Below are positions 22,701 through 34,400 of a stretch of DNA of 64,000 bases, one piece after another (position 1 is the first letter of the stretch; every line of letters begins with the position of its first letter). The DNA is taken from assembly GCF_964340395.1 (NCBI RefSeq), contig NC_135552.1, positions 5,825,994 to 5,889,993 of the forward strand, written 5' to 3'. The notes below the pieces were generated by a model. The model was not told where the DNA came from. It worked only from the letters and a program-made list of their open reading frames with translations, and ran no database searches. A program made the translations under genes and the position numbers. Source of the DNA: Glandiceps talaboti (taxonomy: Eukaryota > Hemichordata > Enteropneusta > Spengelidae).

Positions 22701-25700
22701 GCATTACAAGCATACGGTGTACACGTAACTTGACTAATGTTGTGCCTAACATGATATTGGTTACACTATGGATGTGCACCACCGCGGCACCGATTGTCCA
22801 TACAAAATACAGGTAAAGATTTACGACCCTGCTGCATACTGTCTCATATTTACATTTACTAAAACTACACAGACAATTATTCACGGTTAGGAATTTATTT
22901 TCTCTCGAAAACCATAGTTTATTACATCACGTAATTCACCGATTTTTGGGGATATTGTACTTTGTATAGAACATACCTGCAGAAGAGTTACGAACCTGCT
23001 ATCCCATGGTTGTTATACATGGGGACATGACATTTTCGAAGATTCTATATGACTGCAAGGACTACGTTCGAATCCTATCGCTGTCAAGGAATTTACTACG
23101 TGCCTAAGCACCCAGTATATCATTCGATTCAGATCCACACGTACTACCAATTATTTGTTCATGGACTTGAAAAACGTAGAGACAGATAGCTTTAAAATGT
23201 GACAAAAATCCCAAAATTTGTGAATTTTCAGGAAAATTAGTCTAATGATGACGATAAATGCACACATACAAATGTGCAAACGTAGTTTGTTTTCATTCCA
23301 GCTGATTGTCACTTGTAGTGACTTTTCCGACGACATCATAAGTTCATGAATTAAGAGAGACAATTAAGAAGACAGATTGGTAATGGCTATTGTTCGAGGT
23401 GTTAATCTGGGGATTAACAGCTCGATCCTTGCCTTGGGTACGCTACAAGGGTCTCTAGCACTTTGAACGTTACACCGAACGCTACCGAAGTCCCTCTTTG
23501 GGTACTATAGGTGATTTGTTGTTTAAACAGCACTGTATCATCGCTAATGGTCAAAGGTCCAATAGCATTATTTTCAACCGGAAGCCGACAATTTCGGAAA
23601 CAGCTTGAAAATCGAGTTATTACCTTGTAAATCTTGCTTGTTTGGGACAGTCAAAATTATGAATATATAATGAGCATATTTGATTTAATTACCACATGCA
23701 TTACCACATCGGCAATTTTGACGTGGCAATTTTGCCACCAATATTGATCATGCAAAATCAAAACTCTATAAATGAACCACAGAATACTTTCCCTTTCAAA
23801 ATGAGGTAATTTTAGAATGAGTATTATAGTTTTGTATTGACGACTGATGGTCAAAAATCGTCCCTTACAGTGACAGCATGCACTTTCAGGCTCGGCAACT
23901 TCATTTGGGGGTACAATACATAGAATTAAGACTATACCACATATCACATTGCTTGTTTGACGTCAATGGTGTCTTTTGAAAAGTGGCAGTTTACTTAAAG
24001 TCTTGTGGACTGATTTCCAATATGGCGTCGTTAAGAATGTTCATTAACATTAATTATTTTTAATTACAAAAAAAAATCATCAAAAATAGAAAAGAAGATG
24101 TGCTGACTTGAAATTAACAAATCTGAGTAAGCTACCATCTGCACATCGACACACCAGATATCAAAGCAATCTGACAAGTAGTATTTGAGGAGATGATGAA
24201 AATATCATTTTTGAAAAGAAATCGTAAAAAAATTGAAAATGGCACAGATCAGCTTGGCATGAACAAATCTGAATAGCCTCCCCCAAAGGAATATGCACAC
24301 CAAATATCAAAGTATTCTGACTGTCACTTTCTGACTGCCAAGTTAGATGCAACAGGACATCGGTGGATAGCAGCTCTAGCAGCCTATGAGTTCACCCTCC
24401 AATATCGTAGTGGACGTTCAAACATCGATGCTGATGTACTTTCCTGCAGACCCAATGAGGTGGGACAGATGATCATGAATCACATACTATGGAAGAGAGA
24501 ACACAGCTAGTCCGAGAGCGGATTAGTGGGACAATACAACAGGAAGATACAGTCATGACAAGAGAAACAATAGATGCAGTTACATAGAGCCATGGCATTA
24601 CTAACCCACAAGACAGCAATGAGTGTCGCACCACACGATCTTGTTGTCACACAATCAGTGAAAGCAAGCCAGTGGATGAAGAACATCACATTGGAAGCTC
24701 ACAAGCACTAATAAACTCCTTAACAACATCAACAGCAGCCATCCCACAACAGTATGGGGAACCAAGTTATTCTGGGACAAATATGGCCAATGAGATTAAA
24801 CCTAAAGATTGGTTTACATTACAAAGAGAAGACAAGGCAATCACAAAAGTAATAGAATACCTTGAGCACAAAATAAGACAAAAATCACTCATGATGAACC
24901 AGAGGAGGTTAAGCTACTATTACGACAGAGGCGAAGATTGTGTCTGGTGGTCCAAATACTCTACCGCCAAGTGAAAGAAGTTCATAAATGGAGAACAAAT
25001 CAGCTTGTCCTACCAAAAGAGTACCGATGCCAAACACTCAAATCACTCCATGATGACATGGGCCACATGGATGTGGACAGAACCTTTGAACTAACTAGAG
25101 CAAGATTCTATTGGCCAAGAATGCAAAAGAACATTGACGAGAAGTGTCAGATATGTTCAAGATGTGTACAACATAAGTAATATCCCATAACGTGCTGCAC
25201 CAATGGTGAACATCAGCTCCACAAGCCCAATGGAGTTGGTTTGCATTGATTTCTTGTCAATAGAACCAGATCAAAGCAACATGCAGAATGTCTTGGTAGT
25301 TACAGATCACTACACAAGGTATGCTCAAGCTTACCCTACAAAAGACCAGGAATCAAAGACAGTTGCCAAAGTACTATGGGAGAAATTCTTCATACACTAT
25401 TGACTGCCAGCGAGAATTCACAGCGACCAAGGACGGTGCTTTGAGAGCAGACTTATAAAAGAAATACTAAAAGTAGCAGGGATACGGAAGTCAAGGACGA
25501 CACCATACCACCCACAAGGTGACCCTCAGCCAGAGAGATTCAACCGCACATCACTTAACCTACTTGGCACACTTGACAGCCAACAGAAGAAGCACTGGAG
25601 TCAATACATCAGCTTCCTTGTGCATGCTTACAATTGCACCAAGAATGATTCAACCCAGTTTTCCCCATACTTCCTTATGTTTGGAAGAGAGGCTAGGTTG

Positions 25701-28229
25701 CGGATAGACTTGTGTTTTGGCATCAGTCCTGATGGAAGTGATCAACAAGATCATCTGCAGTATGTAAGGGACTTAAAGAAAAGGCTACAAAATGCATACA
25801 GACTAGCTGAAAAAGAAGCATCCAAGAATGCAGCTGTCAACAAGAGAAGATATGATAGCAAAGTACGTGTGAATGAACTGTTAATGGGTGATAGAGTTCT
25901 CGTTCCCAATGTTGGCCTGCTAGGTAAACACAAACGAGCAAACAGGTGGAGCCTATAATGCATATCATAAAGAAAAGGCTGAACGACAAATTGCCAGTAT
26001 ATGTGGTAGAGCCTGAGAATGGTGAAGGTATGGTATGCACACTACACAGGAACATGCTCCTTCCTGTTTGATATTTGTCTGCGTTAGACCAAGAACCAGA
26101 ACCAGAGACAAGCCCACAGAGACCAATGACCAATAACTCTGAAGAAGAACCTGATGGCACTCCATCTAACAACACAAGGAATACCACGGATGACAGCAAA
26201 ACGTCATTTCAACAACAACACCTTTACAGAAGACAACCAACAACACTAAAACGAATGAAGTTAATGAAGTGAAGACCTCACCCGAAAGTGGTCGACCCAA
26301 AAGACAGTATGCGGGCAAGCCAGCTGTGAAACTGACTTATGACCACATGGGTGTACCCAATAATAGACAGATAAAAACCTTCACTCACCTAGTCCCTGAG
26401 ACTACCAGAATTGTACAACCAGGAAGTACACTATTCCTAGTATGCACTAATTACTATATTGAAACATGTATCGAGTGGAAGTATTATACAGAACTGCAGT
26501 TAGTATTGTCACATGAGGTCATGTCATTTTTGAACGGGGAATGTGTAACTTTATATTTAAATTATTGAAGTTGGTCACACTATTTTGTTTGGATAGCATT
26601 CTGAATTAATTTCTGCTATAACTTAAAGATTACTTACACCAGGAGGTTTGTTTGTAAGTATCTGAGGGGAGTGTGTAACACATGATAATAGTTTTTTTTC
26701 TGAATATACCACAGAGAGTGTAAGTTTTTGTAACAAATTTAAATTAATGAATCAAGGCAATGATGACCTTAAGATAACCCGTATCTGTCATTATCCTAAC
26801 ACATATGTTGTATCGGAATTTGCCTAGGCCAAGGGGCAGACTCGTGGCATCAGCAAATTTGCCTGTATTAAGATTGAATATAACATATAATCAAGTCATG
26901 TGACAAAGGTTCCCACCAGTATTAAGTATGACATCACAGATAGGAATCCCATTCGGATTTCCATTATCACATTGCACTATAATTCTATGCTACCTCACTT
27001 TGACTCGAGAGCTAGCAGCAGAACATCGTGGTCTAAGCTTGTGCTATTTGGAGACAGCTTGGTTGGTCCTTTGCTTCGATTGATTAAACTTTCGGGCACG
27101 TTGATGCCACAGTCTTGTTCTACAAACTTTAAGTACAGAATGATTTACACAGTTTGATTAGCATTATTTAAGTTTGTGTTATTGACCTTTATTGGTAACC
27201 AACTCGGAAACATTCACTACAAAACACTTTGTTTGGAGTCAATCTATCTCATAAAGTATCTGACTTTAAATTAATGTAAACTCATTATAATATGATTGCC
27301 TAGAGAATCATAAGTTTGTGATTCTGTTAATTTCTTTCTTTCAAGCATTACTCCAATTCTACATGTGATTTGTATCTTGAGATACACCATATGCTTTAAA
27401 TGTAGAGTTATTTGTTATGACGACATTAGTTAGCATTTTATTCTTTATTTCCTTTGCTCCGATTGATTAGCCTTTCAGACCTTGAAAGTTGAACTCGAGA
27501 GAGTCGACTAACATTACAATCATTTGAGAAAACCAATGGACGGAGACTGACAAGCGACATCTGGAAAAACCAGTGGCCAAGCCTGTCATCGCGACCTTGT
27601 GTTTGGAATCATCTACTGAACTTTTGTGCGATATAGCTAAATATAACGTGAACTGAGTTTAACTATATGCCGGCTTAGTTTTATCTCAATGCAGTCAATT
27701 TGGAGCGCCTTAGTACATGTAATTGTCAAATGTTTGTATAGGAATTAAAGTACGAAAAGAGAGTTGATATCTGCCAAATGGTTTTTGTGTGTGAGTCATT
27801 TTAAGTAAATCCTATTGAACCCGGCTCGGGTAGTGTTGAATAAGTTCAATGCCAAACTTTCAATTCAGTTAAACTCCCGGGGTGATATAGATAATAACAA
27901 TAGCCTCATTTCAATAGAATTGTGTTTAGTGTACCTTACGCGTAATCTAAATAGACAGATATCAGTTCAGTAGTCGTGATCGTAATCAGTAGACGTGATT
28001 TCAACTTTGAAACGGTGTATGGGTGTGGCATTATGTCAGCAGTCCCATCTCTCTGGTTATTAAATATTTATTGTAAACTGCCATGGACATTCCTTACCTG
28101 AGTCATGATCAATGGTCTCTAGGTTAGTTTTTGTACAAAACGGGGAGTAAAATATCGAATGATTGACCTCAAAAAGGGATTTACATACCTCATTGTGCCG
28201 GCTGTTATGTGGTCGACTAAAGCTGCCAT
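19730..28229 (-). CDS. GNAT N-acetyltransferase, tandem unit 2 (first exon broken)
   Basis: Exon 3 is 19730..20460 (731 nt, acceptor TTTACATAG) and exon 2 is 20805..20965 (161 nt, donor GTAAGT). Both are fully open. Exon 3 keeps YDEQV, ILGCIVVWP, IMPLYAD and LEIPSPN, hallmarks of the YitH-like second GNAT domain. The matching first exon at 28098..28229 starts ATGGCAGCTTTAGTCGACCA and ends at donor GTAAGG. It is 132 instead of 140 nt, has a stop after about 35 codons and is out of phase. Either the unit is a recent pseudogene, another first exon is used, or a shorter protein starts at a Met in exon 2. Intron 1 (about 7.1 kb) contains the gypsy remnant and a 21-bp minisatellite. Confidence 0.65.
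21365..21660 (+). repeat. Fragment of the tandem-repeat-cored element
   Basis: Contains TTTGCATAATTGAGGGTTTT, AGTAACTAGGCTATATCTTA and GAAATTCAAAATAA phrases of the 2.8-4.8 kb family. No hairpin end is visible. Confidence 0.6.
21661..24330. other. Intron 1 of GNAT unit 2, no gene recognised
   Basis: AT-rich. An imperfect inverted repeat (GCTTGCATACGGAA at 22139 and TTTCGTATGCAAGC near 22227) is the only structure seen. No open frame looks coding. Confidence 0.4.
24333..26350 (+). mobile_element. Ty3/gypsy-type LTR retrotransposon remnant (RNase H to integrase)
   Basis: 24333-24462 encodes the end of an RNase H domain (KLDATGHRWIAALAAYEFTL then SGRSNIDADVLSCRP). 24950-25180 encodes the integrase zinc-finger region (HDDMGHMDVDRT, ARFYWPRM, CQICSRCVQHK). 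25203-25958 encodes the integrase core, with MELVCIDFLS, VVTDHYTRYAQAYP, IHSDQGRCFES and TTPYHPQGDPQPERFNR carrying the catalytic Asp, Asp and Glu. An in-frame TGA at 25401, at least two frame changes and loss of gag, protease and RT show it is dead. Confidence 0.88.
26672..27900 (+). repeat. Possible 3' LTR of the gypsy remnant
   Basis: A purine tract (CTGAGGGGAG, 26662-26671) is directly followed by TGTGTAACACATGATAATAG, the arrangement expected of polypurine tract and LTR start. An end near ATAATAACA (about 27899) would give TG...CA. Sequence resembling the intron flank of other GNAT units resumes near 27950. No 5' LTR partner was found, so the limits are uncertain. Confidence 0.4.
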
Positions 28230-28424
28230 GTTGTCTGTTTCATTGTGCTGACAACCGATCACGGGTCACCTATGTCCGGTAGCGGTACCTTCTTGGAAGT
28301 CGGGCGTTTAAATGTGTGTGACCTGACAAGAAATAATGCAGTAACGAGCGGTATCAGTTCCCGTCATATCATCGGGACAGACAGTATATATGGAGCATAA
28401 TCCACGTCAAAAGTCGAACTCGTC

Positions 28425-28627
28425 AATTGACAAGTCAGGTCCGTCAAATGACAAGTCAGATTGGTCAAATGACAAGTCAGGAACGTCAAGTGACAAGTCA
28501 GGTCCGTCAAGTGACAAGTCAGGTCCGTCAAATGACAAGTCAGAACCGTCAAGTGATAAGTCAGGTGCGTCAAGTGATAAGTCAGGTGCGTCAAATGACA
28601 AGTCAGGAACGTCAAATGATAAGTCAA
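28425..28627. repeat. 21-bp minisatellite, about 9-10 copies
   Basis: Unit TGACAAGTCAGGTCCGTCAA plus one base, with substitutions such as GGAACG, GGTGCG and GATAAG. As 21 is divisible by three, several frames on both strands stay open and give false repeat proteins. Confidence 0.93.
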
Positions 28628-29228
28628 TGTCTTCAATTACAGCTTGTAATAAATAGAAGTGCAGGAATGATAGTCGAATGATAGGTCAAACTCTTGACGA
28701 TGAATCAATCTGTACTACTACATGTACCAAACTGGTGTACATAGTTGAAGTTCTTGGTACCCCTTAGTACGGTTGATCACCAACCCAACTACGTCACGAC
28801 GCGTCATGCCGTACGTCATATTTCGTCATGCAAGGTTTCTTCAGATTCTACTTAGTAAGCTAGGGATGACAATGGTGATCGAACTAAAGCTTCCTGAGCG
28901 CATGTTAAAACAGAGGAAGTAGTTGCACACAACGAATAATAAACTTTTAAATGGGCGATAGAGTTGTGTTTTTGTTTTGTTTATTTGTGTGCTGTTCTAT
29001 TTGGCTGATGATGTGATAAACTAACCATAGCGATATGAAGTCGGATCTTTTATGTCTTTCAAATTTGACAAGGGCGATCCTTTGTTGCTAAACACATAAA
29101 ATGAATAACACTCTGGGTTATATTCAGAGTCGATATATTCATGATATATGGTGGAAGAAAACAAGAACTACATTTTATCACACAAATAAACCAAATGCAT
29201 CCACATTCAATTTTCGTTTGTTTGTTTG

Positions 29229-29530
<302 letters not shown>

Positions 29531-29531
<1 letters not shown>

Positions 29532-29599
29532 CTCGGTGAGTATCAATCTGCTAAGACAGTGCTCTATACCGCAGTGGCAGAGCGTAATAGTTTTGCCAA

Positions 29600-29603
<4 letters not shown>
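29531..29603 (+). mobile_element. Truncated relative of the 60-kb hammerhead cassette, between AT tracts
   Basis: GTGAGTATCAATCTGCTAAG followed by ACAGTGCTCTATACCGCAGT and GGCAGAGCG aligns with the left part of the 60.1/60.6 kb cassettes (GTGGTAAGATTTATCCGTAG, then CACAGTGCTCGATACG and CGCAGAGCG). It stops before the ribozyme part. Another (TA)n run follows at 29604-29680. Confidence 0.45.
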
Positions 29604-29682
<79 letters not shown>

Positions 29683-29689
29683 TTTTTAT

Positions 29690-30855
29690 TTAATTTCTCC
29701 ATGTTAAATAAAGTATTGAAAATACAACTGCAGAGAGTTGTTGTTATCTTTCACATTACATCATTTAACGTTTTCCCAAAGCTGACAGTTCATATGGCCC
29801 CATAAAGTGTTTAACTTATTAATGAGCCATATTAGCCTTCTCAAAAACAAGCCAAGTTTGAATGAATCATCAACCAGAATATTGTATCAATAGAACAGAT
29901 AAGCCAATCATTGGGGAACATGTTTGTATGGTAATATCACAACTAAACTTTGTGGTACCTACATTGGATGTCATTGTTACATGAGATAAATTGCACTAAT
30001 CCTAGTATGTGTTACACGGACTTAGTCAGGATCAACCTAGTAAATAGTCCAATCTAGAAGTAGACAAAAAGAAGAGATTAAATTTTGTGTTACAAACCAC
30101 CAAATATGTATAGGAGCTTGGTAATATTCTTTCTCGGAGACGATTTATGAAGTGAGTTGCGAACTTATTTTTAGCAGAATTTCAATTTTCCTCAAATACT
30201 TGACCAATATCAACATATGAAAGAAAAACTAAAGTTTGTAGTACTCCATTAATGTTTGTGGTACGAGTTCTACATTACCCCTTTCTCCATCATCACGGCA
30301 TCTATCACTATCATAGAGTTTATTTTTGCTCTACAAAAGCTTTAACAGGTGAAAGGGAAAGAACAAAATAACACAGACAAAACATTCTTTCAATACTTTG
30401 GGCAAGTAAATGTGTTGATACTTTGGGTCGCAAAAGTTAGTATTGATCATTAACGTTCTAGAGAAACATTAACATTGACTCTATGATGAAATTTTCAGCT
30501 AGCACAACCAAAATGACCATATAGAATAATAGAATGCTTATCTGCTGTGCGACATTGATAGCAGCATACTAGCATCACATCAACTTCTGAAAGGTCCCAA
30601 TTCGTTCACACAGCCCAATGTTCTTGCGAGAAACCTATTGTACCTGATTTCGCAAATTTTAGCATAATGGAAAGGTATATGGCAAATGTACAGCCAAAAT
30701 AATGTTGATTTGGTGTTTCACTCATGGGAAAGAAAGACATTTCAGATCTAGACCAGCAATAACAGAGAGACAACAAACAACCCAGCAGGAGCCTTTGCCC
30801 AATCACATTGAACATTGATAAGCATTGCTATTCTTCTAAAGTGCAGTAAAACAGG

Positions 30856-30940
<85 letters not shown>

Positions 30941-30962
30941 CTATAGACAGCTACATACACAA

Positions 30963-31000
<38 letters not shown>

Positions 31001-31468
31001 CTACAGTGAGAGTGTGTGTGTCTTACATTAGTAATTATGGTTCGGTTTCAGCTTAGCATAACCTATAGAACAATAGAATAATGTTTATCTACTGTGACAT
31101 AGATAGCAGCATATTTACGTTAACTTCAAGAGTACAAATTCATACAAATAAGCTTATGCTACGTACTTCCTCATACCGATATCAAAATTGATTTAATTTA
31201 TCAAAATAGGACTTTTTACAAAGAAAAAGAGACTAAACGACTAAATCTACATGCAAGTAATATTCATTTTGAAGCACAGGTTTAGTTGGAAAGCGTAAAT
31301 ACATTGCGTAGAATGAAACTTGCCTTCCTAAAGCCTTTTCTGTAAATTCTGAAGTCATTTAGAATTCAATATGAAGGACAATTAACACTATGGAAAATAC
31401 ACAATTCAGTAGTAGAAACTCAAGTGGTCAAAACTGTATTCACAGTTGATACAATAAGTACACAATGC
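29690..31468. other. No gene recognised; (AT)n at 30859-30936, (CA)n at 30964-31000
   Basis: Sequence 3' of GNAT unit 3. It holds two microsatellites and no credible coding frame. ATAGAATAATG and TTATCTACTG phrases recur at 30.5, 31.1 and 48.3 kb, indicating old duplication of GNAT 3' flanks. Confidence 0.45.
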
Positions 31469-34400
31469 TTATATAGGCATTATTGCTGGATTGCAAGCAG
31501 AGAACACCTTTCCTATCTGCAATGGTATTATCTGTTTTGTATACTGGCGAAAATAGGTATGTTTCTCCACTAAGTTGTAAGATTTGCTCATCTCTAGTGC
31601 TGTTGTATTAGGAGAGGGAATATCAAGTGAAATATTTGCGCCGTCTGGTAGCATTTTAAGTACGTGGTCTAACAAAGACTTGGCAACAATGGCAGAATCA
31701 GCATATAAAGGCATAATATTAAATTGTTCATACATTGGCCAGACTACTATGTATCCTAATATAGTAGGACTTCCATTTTCAAAGTGTTTTATAGCAGCAA
31801 ATGTGCAAGCATTGCCACCAAAACACCAATATTTGAGAAAATGTGATCTAGGAAAATGACAAACTTGTTCATCATATTTGACAAGGCTCTCTAACTGAAC
31901 TGCATATACTTGTAAGATATCAAACTCTTCCTCCATATTCCTTCTTTTTAAACTTGAGAGGTCAACATTGCCTTCCATTGCTTTAATCTCCGTATCTATA
32001 TGCATATAACCGTATTTGTTTGAATATCTTCTTGCTAGGAGTCTACTGCCACCAATGCCGCATATGTTTCTATCGCCATCGAACGGTATATACTTCTTAA
32101 ACATCATCTCTTGTAGCCCCTTCTTTTCATGTCCTTCTTTGGTAATTGATAATCCAGTATGGGTTAGATTTTCTGTTATGTTGTTTACAAGTAAAGTACC
32201 TATGTAAATAATCAAATGATTCAAGAAATATACAAGAAGTATTCTGTGCTTGAGTAGCCTTGATAATGACAATTTGCTATATTAGCCTTCATGACGTTGA
32301 GTTTCAACATTTCTGAAAAGATGTAATATATACCAAATATGAAAAGCAAGCTTTACTACAAATCTATCTACTGATGCTACCTCCTGGTCCAGGAGATAAT
32401 TAGCAACAACATAAAGTGCTACCATTCTCCCTTGGTGACACTAGTTTCAAACAGTTCTATCCATATCATGCATGGCCAGAAGATATTCATGTAATTGTAC
32501 ATTTGTTTACTAAAATATCTTATTTGGTGAGTAGGGAAATATAGTTAAATTTGAAGGAGGTTAGTACCCCTGATATAGCCTATATATGTTTGAACTCAGT
32601 GATCAACCTACGAATGTTTCCCCTTTGTTGAATACAAGTAGTCAGTTGCACTCCTGGAAAAGGGCTTCTATTTATATGTATTTATCAGGTCACAAACATT
32701 ATACATTTTCATTTTCGTTTTTTAAAGTAGATGTTTTATATAAAATTACTTTTGAAAAGGTATGAAACAATATAGATCAAGTCTCTTTTTATGATGCAAA
32801 TAGTTGCAAAGATTTAGAAGAAACGATATATTATTGTACTTAAATTATTTTGTTAGTAATCAGCGTAGAAGAAATCAATATTATTAAGTAAAGTCCAAAC
32901 TGTGTATACATAAGCCATGTCCTTGTATTGAAATGTCACCAGGTATACACAAATAGTTAGTTTACATGATTACATGTATTTAGAAGTGATAACGTGTGTT
33001 TACAAACTTTGTTTATAAATTACTTTGCACGTGCTTTCACAATTTTTAACATATTCCTTTTTATCTAGCCAATTATTATGCAATTACAAACATAGCCCCG
33101 AGTTATGTCGTTTCATTTTTTTCATGTTTTAAAATCGATTCACTGGTTTAAAATCCAAAATCAACATCTAATTATCATCCTCTAGAGAAACTTGAGCTTA
33201 CCAATGATTTCTTTAGCTTTTTCAGCAACAAAGATACCATTTCTAGAACACTGATGCATAGTATCGACCAGGCTCTCTGTTAAATTCCAACCAACAGCGA
33301 TCGTTAAATCACTGACGACCTTCATGTCATCTTTGTTAGCACGTCGAAATTTGATTTCTGTGCTGGAATATAAAATATTAAGAAAACAATTATGCTATTT
33401 CTAGTGTACCATGATTATAGTAACTATTGCAGACATATAGTATGACTAGATGTACATTACGTAACAGCAGACAGTGTGGCTCGTGTTCAAGTTGCTCTCA
33501 AACACTTAGGCAGTTTTCGTGTCAAGAGATAGTTTCCAGTTGTAAATGGCGACTTCAAATGTTTCAAGGAGTTCTAAAGTCAGGACCCGCGGTGGACGTG
33601 GTATTGTTAGTGGGAGGGGAAGCAGTAGTTTTGGTCAAGAAATTCAATGCAGTAATCAGTTCATGGTTCTCGCGTGTCAAGATGGCGAAAGTGACGTGGA
33701 CAATGTGGATATTGGAGAGAGTGATTTGTTAAGCTCGAAGCGAGCTCCTGAGAAGCGCAAACGGATGAATACTGGTGGAGGTAGCGATTCTGGGACACAG
33801 CAGGAACCAGTAACAACGACACGCTATATTTAATTCTGGAAAAGCTTGAAACCATTGAATTGAAGACAAGTAGTACGGACAGAAAGGTGAATAAATTACT
33901 TGAATTACCCCAACGTTTAAGTAAAGTCGAATCGTGTTTACAATCTTATGCGGATCGCCTTAAACTACTTGAATATCGATCAATAGACATTGAAGCCCGC
34001 AATCGAAGAAAGAATTTGATATTTAGAGGCCTCAATGAATCACGTGAAGAAGACTGTTTTACCCTGATATGCACATTTCTCAATGATAAGTTACGTATTA
34101 GAGAAGACATGTATATAGAGAGAGCACACCGTCTAGGTGTGAAAAGCAATAGGTTCTCGGGTCCAAGACCAATTATTGTGGCTTTCAGAGACTACTATGA
34201 TACAGAAATCATCATGAAGAATGCCTACATGCTGAAAGGAACGAATATTGGCATTAATAGGGATTATCCTTCAGAAATAGTCGATGCTCGTAAATCCATA
34301 TGGGCTATGTTCAAGGAAGCAAGAAATAACAAGGCCAATAGGGTGTCAATCAGGTACCCGGCGAAGCTGGTGGTGAATGGTAAGGTTGTCCATGATTGCT

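Noticed and set aside
24507-24974. Independent small genes within the gypsy remnant
   Set aside because: They are pieces of one decayed polyprotein between RNase H and integrase, or antisense shadows.
28390-28681. Repeat proteins SGPSNDKS and related frames
   Set aside because: They arise from the 21-bp minisatellite and are open in several frames on both strands.
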